NCBI GenBank assembly: GCA_017979445.1
Contig: CM030707.1
Span: forward strand, 19,148,586-19,212,585
Direction of reading: 5' to 3'
DNA length: 64,000 nt
From: Akebia trifoliata
Lineage: Eukaryota > Streptophyta > Magnoliopsida > Ranunculales > Lardizabalaceae
The notes under the pieces were generated by a model. It was not told where the DNA came from. It saw nothing but the letters and a program-made list of their open reading frames with translations, and made no database searches. Of this stretch, positions 46,601-55,117 are shown in pieces; the first letter of the stretch is position 1, and every line of letters begins with the position of its first letter. Position numbers and translations under genes: made by a program.

Positions 46601-46748
46601 TTACCTGTTTGCGTTTGAGATGCCTATCGAAGATCTTGAGTCTGGAACTCTGGAAATCATCGCCCCCGTCCGTACAGAAAGGAACAGATCCTTTACGAAA
46701 CATCAGAGGGATTGACCTCATTGTCCGTACAGATGATGATCCTCTCAT
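31994..46748 (-). CDS. NDUFAF5: NDUFAF5-like mitochondrial SAM-methyltransferase (At1g22800-like), possibly broken
   Basis: Homologues are mitochondrial complex I assembly factors; human NDUFAF5 hydroxylates an arginine of NDUFS7 and has a methyltransferase fold. Exons 5' to 3' on the minus strand: 46605-46748, 43983-44063, 39534-39612, 37125-37266, 36734-36904, 35505-35592, 33187-33251, 32966-33055, 31994-32107. The N-terminus ([20 protein letters not shown]) is basic, as expected for a mitochondrial presequence. Motif-I-like [18 protein letters not shown] and IMMDAS follow, then [53 protein letters not shown] and RRGSATISF. Exon 37125-37266 ends in phase 2 but the next recognisable exon begins in phase 0. 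The family's [20 protein letters not shown] segment (about 70 bp) is missing between them, so direct splicing meets a stop after five codons. Either the gene is inactivated, or an exon is hidden or misassembled. Confidence 0.88.
32155..32275. mobile_element. 120 bp MITE, copy A, in the methyltransferase intron
   Basis: GAGAGCTTCTATTGCACACC at the left and an inverted GGTGTGGCAATAGTCTCTC at the right, with TTGGGGTGCCGTTAGCAAAA inside. Same family as the copies at 32574 and 33371. Confidence 0.75.
32574..32696. mobile_element. 120 bp MITE, copy B
   Basis: Ends GAGAGATTCTATTGCTACAC and GTGTGGTAATAAAATCTCTC. The left flank AATAAAATAA is identical to that of copy A, so A and B may have arisen by local duplication rather than separate insertion. 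Confidence 0.75.
32966..33055 (-). CDS. NDUFAF5: NDUFAF5-like exon [15 protein letters not shown]
   Basis: 30 codons ending [14 protein letters not shown], the conserved late block. Acceptor TTCAG, donor GTGAAA. Confidence 0.91.
33187..33251 (-). CDS. NDUFAF5: NDUFAF5-like exon [12 protein letters not shown]
   Basis: 65 bp, (A)[21 protein letters not shown], restoring phase 0. Acceptor GTGCAG, donor GTGAGG. Confidence 0.9.
33371..33491. mobile_element. 121 bp MITE, copy C, with 10 bp target-site duplication
   Basis: Ends GAGAGATTATATTGCCACAC and GTGTGGCAATAAAAGCTC are inverted. TATAAAATTA stands on both sides (33361-33370 and 33492-33501). A duplication of this length fits a Mutator-like element. 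Confidence 0.82.
33892..35170. other. Methyltransferase intron, no feature seen
   Basis: Part of the 35504-33252 intron. AT-rich with no coding signal. Confidence 0.4.
35505..35592 (-). CDS. NDUFAF5: NDUFAF5-like exon [12 protein letters not shown]
   Basis: Encodes [20 protein letters not shown] then DEYTVRYDS and ends in phase 1 at donor GTGAGT. Fully consistent with the family. Confidence 0.9.
36291..36400 (-). repeat. Dispersed repeat copy 1 (partner at 44535-44650)
   Basis: Shares GGTTAGTAGTTAGCA / GGTTAGTGGTTAGCA, TTTGAACCTAGGACATGGGA then ACAAC and CTTACCA.CTTAGCTAAG with the partner. TTTGAACC resembles a pol III B box, so a SINE-like origin is possible. Confidence 0.6.
36734..36904 (-). 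CDS. NDUFAF5: NDUFAF5-like exon following the missing one, with in-frame insertion
   Basis: 57 codons from [20 protein letters not shown] to [10 protein letters not shown]. Between GGETLK and [13 protein letters not shown] the family has ELR. Here there are twelve residues, [12 protein letters not shown], a net gain of nine codons, and the DNA there (ATTTCTTCAG, TTATCAG) looks like old acceptor sites. Acceptor GGCAG, donor GTATGT. Confidence 0.85.
37125..37266 (-). CDS. NDUFAF5: NDUFAF5-like exon 4
   Basis: Encodes [20 protein letters not shown] then [20 protein letters not shown] and YLPIKE, ending in phase 2 before GTATGT. MMD holds the acidic residue after motif I. Confidence 0.9.
38187..38214 (+). 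mobile_element. Degenerate tRNA-Asp primer-binding site of a decayed gypsy element
   Basis: TTTTTGGCGTCGTTATTGAGG is the well-known TTTGGCGCCGTTGCCGGGG primer-binding block with C-to-T and G-to-A changes only, as methylation decay would give. An LTR should lie just upstream (about 37550-38185, plus strand). I could not define its start. It lies in the methyltransferase intron between exons 3 and 4. Confidence 0.65.
38230..39400. other. Intron sequence, no feature seen
   Basis: Methyltransferase intron, probably partly the internal region of the decayed gypsy element; no gag or pol motif is readable. A short palindrome around CACCCACTTTTTAGGTGGGTG lies at 38554-38574. Confidence 0.4.
39534..39612 (-). 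CDS. NDUFAF5: NDUFAF5-like exon 3 (SAM motif I region)
   Basis: Encodes [20 protein letters not shown] then RLLRGRG and ends in phase 1. LCLGGS takes the place of the usual SAM-binding glycine motif. Donor GTGAGA. Confidence 0.9.
39636..39900. repeat. Tandem duplication, period 137 bp
   Basis: AAATCATGACTATAATTATC begins at 39636 and again at 39773. The copies differ at only a few bases, so this is a recent duplication, 24 bp upstream (in transcript order) of exon 3. Confidence 0.88.
39910..43350. other. Long intron with no recognised feature
   Basis: Intron 43982-39613 of the methyltransferase gene. The stretch 41400-42660 has fairly even base composition and may be a decayed element. I could not read any domain in it. 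Confidence 0.35.
43361..43690. repeat. Tandem duplication, period 165 bp
   Basis: CGATATTTTGAACCATGATA starts at 43361 and at 43526; both copies continue through GGATGGAGCCTTGC and CTCAGGTATATGTAGTATCA. Very few differences, so recent. Confidence 0.88.
43983..44063 (-). CDS. NDUFAF5: NDUFAF5-like exon 2
   Basis: 27 codons, [20 protein letters not shown] then NLLDRLE, continuing the KRKQRDRAAW block of the family. Acceptor GGCAG, donor GTAGCA. Confidence 0.9.
44535..44650 (-). repeat. Dispersed repeat copy 2 (partner at 36291-36400)
   Basis: Same phrase TTTGAACCTAGGACATGGGA then ACAAC, and CTTAGCTAAG, in the same orientation as copy 1. The two lie 8 kb apart in different introns of one gene. 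Confidence 0.6.
44950..45402 (+). mobile_element. 5'-truncated LINE (L1) 3' end with poly(A)
   Basis: The frame reads [16 protein letters not shown], then after a frameshift [40 protein letters not shown] and FWCKRYKEF. This is the C-terminal end of a plant L1 ORF2 (WSIWKERNxRxFxDK). A 3' UTR with TTCGTTTTAATGAAATCATC follows and the copy ends in about ten A at 45393-45402. It is inserted antisense to the methyltransferase gene, in its first intron. Confidence 0.82.
46423..46442. repeat. Perfect 20 bp GC-rich palindrome in a dispersed repeat
   Basis: GTGGGGGCAATTGCCCCCAC is its own reverse complement. It is followed by CAGCTCCGCCCCTGAT, a phrase common at the ends of plant repeats, so 46190-46460 is probably a repeat fragment inside methyltransferase intron 1. 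Confidence 0.6.
46559..46600. repeat. (GT)n(GA)n compound microsatellite at the exon 1 splice donor
   Basis: About eleven GT then nine GA units. In the transcript this is a CU/CA tract starting five bases after the 5' splice site of methyltransferase exon 1. Confidence 0.9.
46605..46748 (-). CDS. NDUFAF5: NDUFAF5-like exon 1 (presequence)
   Basis: 48 codons from ATG, ending [12 protein letters not shown], a conserved family block. The donor GTAATC is followed at once by a CT/CA microsatellite. Confidence 0.88.
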
Positions 46749-46889
46749 CTCCCTCTTTTTTTTTCAATTTGTTTTTCTTCTACGAAGAAGCCAAGCTAAA
46801 GTTTAAACACACAGTTGAGACTCGAGACTGTTGGAAACCTCAAACCAAGGTTTTAAAACCGGAAGGGTCGGGTTAAAGGCACCGCAATT

Positions 46890-47525
46890 ATTACCAACGG
46901 CACCCCTAACATAGCCAAAATTTTATTTTTATGTCTTATTTGGGTCAAAAGTTTCGGAATGAATCGATTTTTTTTTTTCAAAAGTCAGCCCATTCCGAAA
47001 ATGTTAACGTCATAAAAAGTGGTTTACAAACGAAATTGAACGATTTATAAGACTTAAAATGGTATGGATTTTATCCAAAATCTCAGTGATTTGAATCCAA
47101 ATTTAGCAGGTTTAGTTTCATCAAGTATATCCGAATTAAAATATGGTTTAGAAATATGGATTGATGTCCCTCGACCCAAGTTAGATAGAGGTCAGATATG
47201 GTTCCATCCCTATATTCATTAAGATTTGAATGATATATTACTTTGCAAGATGTATTTTTATATTTTTAAATTATTTTTCATTAACCAACAATGGTTGGGT
47301 GTAGTGGTCAATGTCACTCTTCAAAATAGAGAGGTCTTGAATTCAAGTCACTTAACATTAGTCCGTATCTGACCCGTTTTAAACTCTAACAATTTATCGT
47401 TCTTCAAATTGTTTTGATGGAAGAAGTTTCAGAATGGGATCATCCTCATAAAAAATTAGCTCAATCCAAAACTTTTAACTCATATAAGACAAAACAATTT
47501 GACTATGGTGTGAGGTGCCTTAACA
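46890..47525. mobile_element. Two-hairpin MITE, type E ends, split by a nested repeat
   Basis: Ends AAGGCACC and GGTGCCTT are inverted. The subterminal arms carry AACATAGCCAAAATTTT and TTTGACTATGG. CAGCCCATTCCGAAA at 46984-46998 and ATGGGATCATCCTCATAAAA at 47435-47454 are remnants of the core hairpins. The repeat at 47050-47350 interrupts it. Its near end lies about 140 bp upstream of the methyltransferase ATG. Confidence 0.6.
47050..47350 (+). repeat. Dispersed repeat copy 2, nested in a MITE
   Basis: Matches 22770-23065 in order and orientation (GACTTAAAATGG ... TTTCATCAAG ... AACCAACAATG ... AGAGGTCTTGA). Its insertion into the two-hairpin element shows it moved after that element did. 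Confidence 0.7.
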
Positions 47526-47529
47526 CTAC

Positions 47530-49130
47530 CAAAACCAAAATTGTTTTCTCGTATCTATCCCACCAAATACTGAGATATGACTCGATGAAGTCAACTTGTC
47601 TAAGGAGAGTCAAATTGTCCAATTCATTTGAATATTTTCTTTCTTTGTAGAGACCTAGGTTCAAATCTCATAGCACTGAGTTACTAAACTTATTAAAAAT
47701 AGGCTTAAAAATAAAAAGTTTCAAACTAGATGTGAGTATATCTTGATCTAACTTTTATATTCGAATCCGACTCGAATCATTTTAGCTAAAATCATATCCA
47801 AATCACTTTGCTTTTACTAAACTCAAATTCAAAATCGAAGAATTGGTTGATTTGGGTCGATCAGGTCGAAGAATTTCAAACTATTAACCATTTTTTTTAC
47901 TATATTTCTTTTGTAATCTAGATCTTTCCATCCTTATCTCCTTGATTATCTTGATTAAGTGATGTATAAGAATTCTTTCTTATAATAATCACTTACTTAT
48001 TTGATTGGTGAATACTACTAGTATTAGATTCTAAAGATCACATAGAATCTTTTATCATGATCACTTTGATTATCTTGTAATTTTTGGTAACTAACAAGCT
48101 ACTCAGTCATATTCAACCGAATGTTTTGAGCTCTACCACTTGTCACTTGGATTAAATCATTTTAAGGGATCAATTGAGTCGACACGTGGATGGGATATGT
48201 GTCTTTCATCAACAAACACTCTCCCGAGTGTGTGCAAGTTATTTGAGATGTTGTTGCCCTTGAGAAGATGCAATACCTTTGCTTTTTATTGATCAGTACG
48301 TATAACCATGGATGAGAAGTAAATCCTTGGTTTGGAATCCATATCACCACCCTCCCCTTCATTTTGAGAAATTGATTGCTATCATAAAGGAAGGGCACTT
48401 ACCACCATGGACAATCTCTTTGAAATGCTTGTAAGCATGTGTATTGGGTTATAACGACTTAATGGAAGATCTAATTAGCATTCCTAGTATAACGCCATGG
48501 AGTTTTATTATGTATATCAAGGAATTAAGTCAATTATATTGACCTGCTTTCCTATTTAATTTTTTTAAATATTAAAAATAAATCATAATATTGTCAATCT
48601 AAAATAAGGATTTGTTAGAATGAGAATTTTACAAATGAAATGTACAGTTTGAAGAACCTTACAGTAATTATGATCGAAGAATTAGAACATTTAGTCAAAG
48701 TAGATAAAACTCAAAATTTTATAAGAAACTCTTTTGGTCAAACGAATGTTACCGTTAAATTCAAAAGCATTGAAAAATATAGTTTAAACTGTCAACATGC
48801 TTAAATCTGATTGTAATAGGATAAATTATGCAAATATTAATTTTATTAAGAAAACTTATGACATAAGGGGTATTTTAGTCGATAGAGAAAAATCAGTGAG
48901 GAATTTCAAAAATTCGAGATATACAATTTGAATTGGTTTAATTTAACAAAAAAAATAAAAATATATGAAAAAAATATTATTTAACTCTTTTTTTATATTA
49001 TTAGAATATTAAAATAAATTCTTTTTATAAAATTAGGTTTGAATGCAATTATTTATATAAGAGGGATTGATTTGAAATTATTAAAGAGTTAAAGGGGGAG
49101 GTGTAATTAATATAAATAAAATTAAGGGGT
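47530..49130. other. AT-rich intergenic, no gene seen
   Basis: No coding frame beyond background and no repeat ends identified. Confidence 0.5.
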
Positions 49131-49137
49131 ATATTAT

Positions 49138-49265
49138 AATTATTATATATTATATATTATTATATATTATAAGTTATAAATGTGTTAATAGATTAGGTAC
49201 CTAGGTGTACTCCTTTTATATATTATAATATAATATAATATATTATTATATATTATAATATAAAC
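49138..49265. repeat. AT-palindromic tract
   Basis: Two clusters of TTATATATTATA-type words flank about 45 bp of mixed sequence and can fold on each other. No target-site duplication found. Confidence 0.55.
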
Positions 49266-51580
49266 TAATGTTCATTTGTACCTGTGAGAAGAGAAACAGA
49301 AATAGAGACGAGTGGGATCTTGATAACGAGTTCATGTATGTTATCTTCAATCGAGATTTAAATGTATTTCAGATGTTAATTAAGATTTAAAACTAAAGAA
49401 AAAAAATATCCACGAGATCGAGATCTACTTAGTCACCGAAATATTTTGTCGAATCATAAAAAAAAATTAGTTAGAAAAATCATTTTAATGTTGTAGGGAT
49501 GCGTAAAATCCAACTACGAGGTAGAAACTTATAATTTCAAATTTGTAGTATAGTTTTCAATGAAATCTATTTTATTTTAATTTTGATAGTTAATTTCAAT
49601 TTTATTACAATTTAAATTCAAAATTCATGCATTGAATTGTAGAATATATTTTTTATTATATTTTCTCTGATATCTTAATATTATAAAAAAAATAAATGAA
49701 TTTGGGTAAATGTAATTAGAAAATAAATTTGTTTAATAAATTGATTTTTATAGTAATTTTTGTAAAGTGTTCATTTTAAAAACTGTTAAAACATCCAGTT
49801 TAGAAAGAATACTTTCATTTAGTGATAATTTATTAAAAATAATGAAATGTTTAAGTTTAAACTTGAAATTGAGAATGAAAATCTCGATTATTTAGAATTG
49901 AGAATGAGATTCTCGGTTGTATTTTGAGTACTTTGAAATGTAGCATGTGATGCAATTAGGATGGTAACCATGGGACAGTATACTTACATGTTTATTACTT
50001 TCGATATATTGTTGCATATGTATAATTCTATAATACAATAGGACATAGAAAAAAGTAAGAAACCAAGTACGTCTTGAAGGACAATATATAGAAATAAACA
50101 AAAGACATCCAACATCTAACAAAAGACCTATTATCGGGGCAAGCAGATCGTAGTAACAACAAACAGATGGTTCCTTAAGACATGATCTCTGAATTAAGGT
50201 CTGGCTCATAGTACAACTTTGGCTTCGGCTCTCAATACGACTTCTCCTCAACGAACTCCTCCACTAAAAAGGTGTCCTATATGGGAAAATCTGAAAGGTG
50301 AAAAAAATGGTATGAGCGACAAAAGTCGTCCAACACATATCGACTAACTCTAAGTTAGTCACCTAAGGGTGAGAAAATAATATAGTTTCTAAGTTTTGTA
50401 TATTTCAAATACTGTGTGTGACATAAATTTTATTTATGAAAACCATGATGCATAAATCGAGAATTATATCTATATAAAGCATTGCAATGATAATCAATTG
50501 ATTATAGTTCAGTTATAGTTATATAATGACATAATAAATATGCATATAACATTATATTATAATACATGAGGTAAGGGGTGTCTCTAGTGGGTCCAAGCTT
50601 GCGACTAATCTTCCGATCAAATCAGACTTGCCTAGTCGTGCAGAGTTCTACTATGTATCGATGTAGAATGGAACCGAGATCCCATTAATTTATTAATAAG
50701 GGATTCTGACATCATTGGCTTTTTAACATGGACCAGGCGTCTTTACCTATCCTGATTTTTCGGTCTGATGTGGTAACTGTTGGCTCTCATGGAGAACGTA
50801 GGGTTGTTCGCAATATGTCATCTTTTTCAATCCATGTTGCCGTTTGACAATAGGGTTAATATCTCAATTAAACCTAATGACAGTCAACCATTCGATGACT
50901 ACAATCTAGGATGGATCCATGTCTAAATTTTGTGTGAATCTTGCGTCTAATGCTTATTAAGCGTACGTGCAATCTCAAATCCTTCTAGCAATTAACCTCA
51001 ACCTCTTTACAATCAAAATTAAGGTTTATCAAAAAAAAATATAACCAATACTTCCCAAACTTCATTGGGAGTGACTATTTCTAAGGCGTCTCATACTATC
51101 AGTGAACAACTCAAATCCATCGACATCTTAGGTAATTTCCCATTTCCGAAAGAGCCAAGGAATTACATACAAGGTAGTTTTACAGTCCTTTTTCGACTCA
51201 CCAATTATACTAAAATAATATATGTTTTATTTGCAAGAAATCCAGAAGAAATTGGCGAGATGTTAAATCATCAGTATAATAATTATTTTTATTTCGATTT
51301 GTTAAAAAGAAAAAACAAAACATTACAACTCTTTTCAAGGATACCTAAAAATTGTCTGTCAATTTTAATGTCGTGTTTTATCTTGATGTACTCATTGAAT
51401 AACTTACCCATGATCATATACAATGTATTATCCATATCCAAAATTGATTATTCACCATATCACTCTTAAACTATACCACCGGGTATCCATGCGACGGGTA
51501 TACATCACAACAGTCATCTATACATAGTTAGTAAATGCACATATTTATATCATAGATAACTTTGAAAGTTGAAGAAGTTT
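49266..51580. other. Intergenic, no gene recognised
   Basis: 50560-50960 is less AT-rich and may be old transposon DNA. The 134-codon frame at 51065-51469 has no domain, and its composition is like the surrounding non-coding DNA, so it is not called. Confidence 0.4.
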
Positions 51581-51589
51581 CTTTGTTTC

Positions 51590-52075
51590 CAAAATAGAAA
51601 CATTTGATAAGAAAATGAGATATTTTTAAGTTATTAAATATGGTATCTCATAGTAAACATAAGAGATTTTTAAGTTATAAATTATAAATTTCTTATGGTA
51701 AATAGGAAATATTACTATGATTTACAAAATAGAACCTTTCATGGGTGAGATGAGATGATTCTAGATTATAAATCAATGTTATAAAATAAAACTTTTCTTT
51801 ATAAAAATGAGGTATTTGTATGATATAAAACAAAAATATTTGAAAGCTTTCTAGGTAATAAAACACAAGTATTTCATGGTAAAATGATGTATATTTATAT
51901 AGAAAATAGAATATTGGGAACTTTGTAGATAATAAAACATACACACTTCATATTAACATTTCATGTTAACAATGATGTACTTCCATATTATAAAATAGAA
52001 ATATTACATGACTGACATAAGAATTTTCTATGTTATAAAATATAAATATTACATAACAATTATGAGAGGTAGGTT
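51590..52075. repeat. Degenerate tandem motif array
   Basis: About eight loosely spaced units of ATAAAATAGAA/ATAAAACA followed by TATTTCATGGTAAAATGA-like words, at roughly 50-70 bp intervals. Too diverged to fix a period by eye. Confidence 0.4.
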
Positions 52076-52079
52076 ATAA

Positions 52080-53330
52080 GATTTCTAGTGATGTTATTTC
52101 TTCAAATAGTTATGTTCCTAGTGTCTAACAAGTTGGTGAAAACAATCCATAATTTAAAAGTATATAAAGATGAAACTTTCTTATCTAATGATTTATATCA
52201 AATAACCAAGTCATGCATAATTAAGCCAAGAAAATCATTCTACATATGACAAGTGAAATATAAAACACACTATCTTTCCCTCCTATGTCAAATAAGTTGA
52301 ATGAAATAGATTTGAAAACTATTAGTTTTAAAATTAGCAATACAAGTATTTTAGAAACATGTCGGGTGGCCTACTTAAGGTGAGAAGATACATAAACTTC
52401 TCAAACTGCAAGCACAACTCGCAAAAACTCCATTCCTCGGTTTCGATTTCGTTACCTTGAGTTATTTTTGGACTAAAATACAAAAAACCTTCATTAAGTA
52501 TGAATATCTATAGTTCATATTCTAGGTAAAGTTTTTTTTTATACTAATAGATCTTACCTAAGGTTGATTCTCTTAGAAAGTTGATGTTATAGTTTCTAAG
52601 TAAAAGGAGAACCTAATAAACAAGAATGATGTAGGAATAATAATTAGATAAAATAAATGAAAAACATAGAAGAATATGTAGTAGTGAGAAATCACTTACC
52701 TTAATAAATATTAAATGAAGACTTCTTTTCAGAAATTAAATTGGGTGACATAAGAAGGTTGTTGATTTTTCTTCAAGACTCCTTTAGAATTTCGTAATGG
52801 TGTTGAGAGAAGAGCTTTAGAAGAGTCATATATACTCGACTTGAGTTATGAATATTTGTAGAGATAATTGAGGGGGATAAGAAGTCTCAAGAGATGTTTA
52901 GGCAATGGGGAATGCATGAAGGAGTAGAGACATGGAGATTTACCTAATTTTTATATAATAGAGAAAACTATGAGTTGATGTGGAAATATAGAGCCATATA
53001 GACTAAGTAAATGGGGTCAAGTTATAAGAAGTGATTGCACAAAATCACATAGATTGGGTTGAGATTTAATCATGGGGGGAGATAAACTAACTAGGGTCAA
53101 GTTAGTTAACTATGATTAGTTAGAATTTTATCTTAATTAATAGGTGGTTGGGTTGGTTAATGTTTAAAGCAATCATAGTCAAGTTAAGTTCTAATTAGGA
53201 GTAATGCACGGGGGTTAACTAAACACTTGTCTCTTAGCTAAAGACACGGTGTTTTTGAGTGAAAATTTGATATGATAGCTATGGTGAGGTGGATAACAAT
53301 GAGAGGGTCAAATTTTTTTTAAGTGACAAG
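52080..53330. other. Intergenic, no gene seen
   Basis: AT-rich, no supported coding or repeat feature up to the LTR start at 53331. Confidence 0.4.
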
Positions 53331-55047
53331 TGTAGACACCCGAATTTGAGCGGGCCCTCGACGCAAAATACCTCCAAAAATCGAAAAATTGGAATGGGCC
53401 CCAAAGCCCAAACCTACAATAACCCAATCCATTTTCAACTAATAAATGTCCGAGGCCACTCACGTGGCCCCTGGACCCGCACACCTCACCACTCTCCTAC
53501 ATCCTTAAATTCAACCCAATACTATTCTACCTAAACCCAATCCATCATAAACCCAATCCATCCCAAAATCCAATCCATCATAAACCCAATCCATCATAAA
53601 CCCAATCCAACCTAAGCCCAACTCATAACCTAAGCCCAATTCAATACCCAAACCCAATCCAACCTATCAATCTCATCAAACCAATCACCAACTTAATACA
53701 AAAAATGACACATGTCATCACACCCTTCCACCTCCCTTATCTAATCAACCAACTCCATCACTTCCCTCCAAAAATCAACTCAACCCATAACCCTACCCTA
53801 ACCTAACCTATTCCCCATCCTCTCATCATCAACCACCAACATCATAACCCATACCCTACATACCCTAACCTATTCCCCATTCTCTAACACTATCAACCAC
53901 CCACATCACAACCCATATCTATCCATCACTTTCCCTTAAAACACTCCCACAAAATCACCTCAACCCATACCTCCCACCATTACCCCCATACCCTTCTCTC
54001 TAATCAACCAACTACCATCACCAATCAACCAATCTCTTCATCTCTCCATTTGCCACATGTCATCATCCCTTCAATCCTCTCAAAATCAAACCAATCACTA
54101 CCCATCCCCCCCAAATCAAACACCTTACCTCTTCAACCATCTCAACACTCCTTCTCCAAACAACTCTCTTACACCCCCCATTCCTCCCATCAACCATCAC
54201 TCATCTCACCCCACCAAACACTCTACCCAAATGGATTTGGGTAAGATCCAAACTATTTGGGTTAAAACACAACTCATTTCCCTCATTACAAAACTACCCT
54301 TATTTTCCTCTCAAATTTCATACTCTTCTTCTTTCAAACCCATGCCATTATCCTTTATTCTAATTCCCCACCCTATTATACCCTTAAAATAACCTCCCAA
54401 CCTCTATAAAAATCCCTCCATTCTCCCCTCACCACAACTAATGAAAATTTGACAAAAAAACTCTAAAAAATCACAACTCTCCTCAACTCTCGACTCTTAC
54501 TCTACTCTCAACACCCAACTCTCAACTCATCTCACAACTCTCAACTCTCAACCTTCTCTCAAACAAATCAAGCAAAGGAAAAGAAGTCAAGGAAAGTCAA
54601 AGGAAGTCAAGGAAGGTCAAGGTGGGTTTGACAAAAGGAACACCCCCCTCAACTCCCCTCATCTACTCTCCCCTTCTTTACACATTCGCATACACCACCA
54701 TTATTTAAATCACCAAAAGGCCCCTTCTTCAATAAGGATGCCCTCAATGATTTGGATCAATATCGAAAGCCCCTCACACTTGAGGGCATACATCGAATAT
54801 TTTCGATTTTCTTTTCTTTTCTTTTTTACTTTGGAATACCGAATCCGAGGTTACCACCTATGGTGGATGGAGTAGGGTGCCTAACACCTTCCCTACTCCA
54901 TAAATGGACCCCCTTACCTTGAATCAAAGGTTGGATCAAGCATGCTCTATCCATACGAGAGTCATAAAAAAAATGTCAAAATGACATGTTCTTTTAAAGA
55001 AATACAACTTCGGGTGACCATTCACACCCATCTCCGAAAATGAATGG
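53331..55047 (+). mobile_element. LTR of a Tat/Ogre-type gypsy retrotransposon
   Basis: Begins TGTAGACACCCGAATTTGAG, the usual start of Tat/Ogre LTRs. After about 1.7 kb comes TGGCGACTCC (55048-55057), the start of the tRNA-Arg primer-binding block of that lineage. The LTR is very C-rich and poor in G, and includes AACCCAATCCATCATAA repeated about 53530-53610. TATAAA at 54406 may be its promoter. No gag or pol follows, so it is a lone LTR plus a little internal DNA. If instead the end is at 55112, ACAAG occurs on both sides (53326-53330, 55113-55117). Confidence 0.7.
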
Positions 55048-55117
55048 TGGCGACTCCAAAACACCCCAAAGTGGAGGGATGTTTCAAAAACGTTGAAAAT
55101 CCCATGTCCATAACAAG

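Noticed and set aside
51065..51469. 134-codon open frame on the plus strand
   Set aside because: No known domain, no promoter or intron context, and base composition like the neighbouring non-coding DNA. A frame of this length is unsurprising in 64 kb of AT-rich sequence.
53520..53650. Telomere-like repeat (ACCCAATCC words)
   Set aside because: The plant telomere unit is CCCTAAA/TTTAGGG. These words are different and confined to one LTR.
54057..54392. 111-codon frame rich in S, P, N
   Set aside because: It arises from the C-rich, stop-poor composition of the Tat/Ogre LTR, and several overlapping frames are open there.
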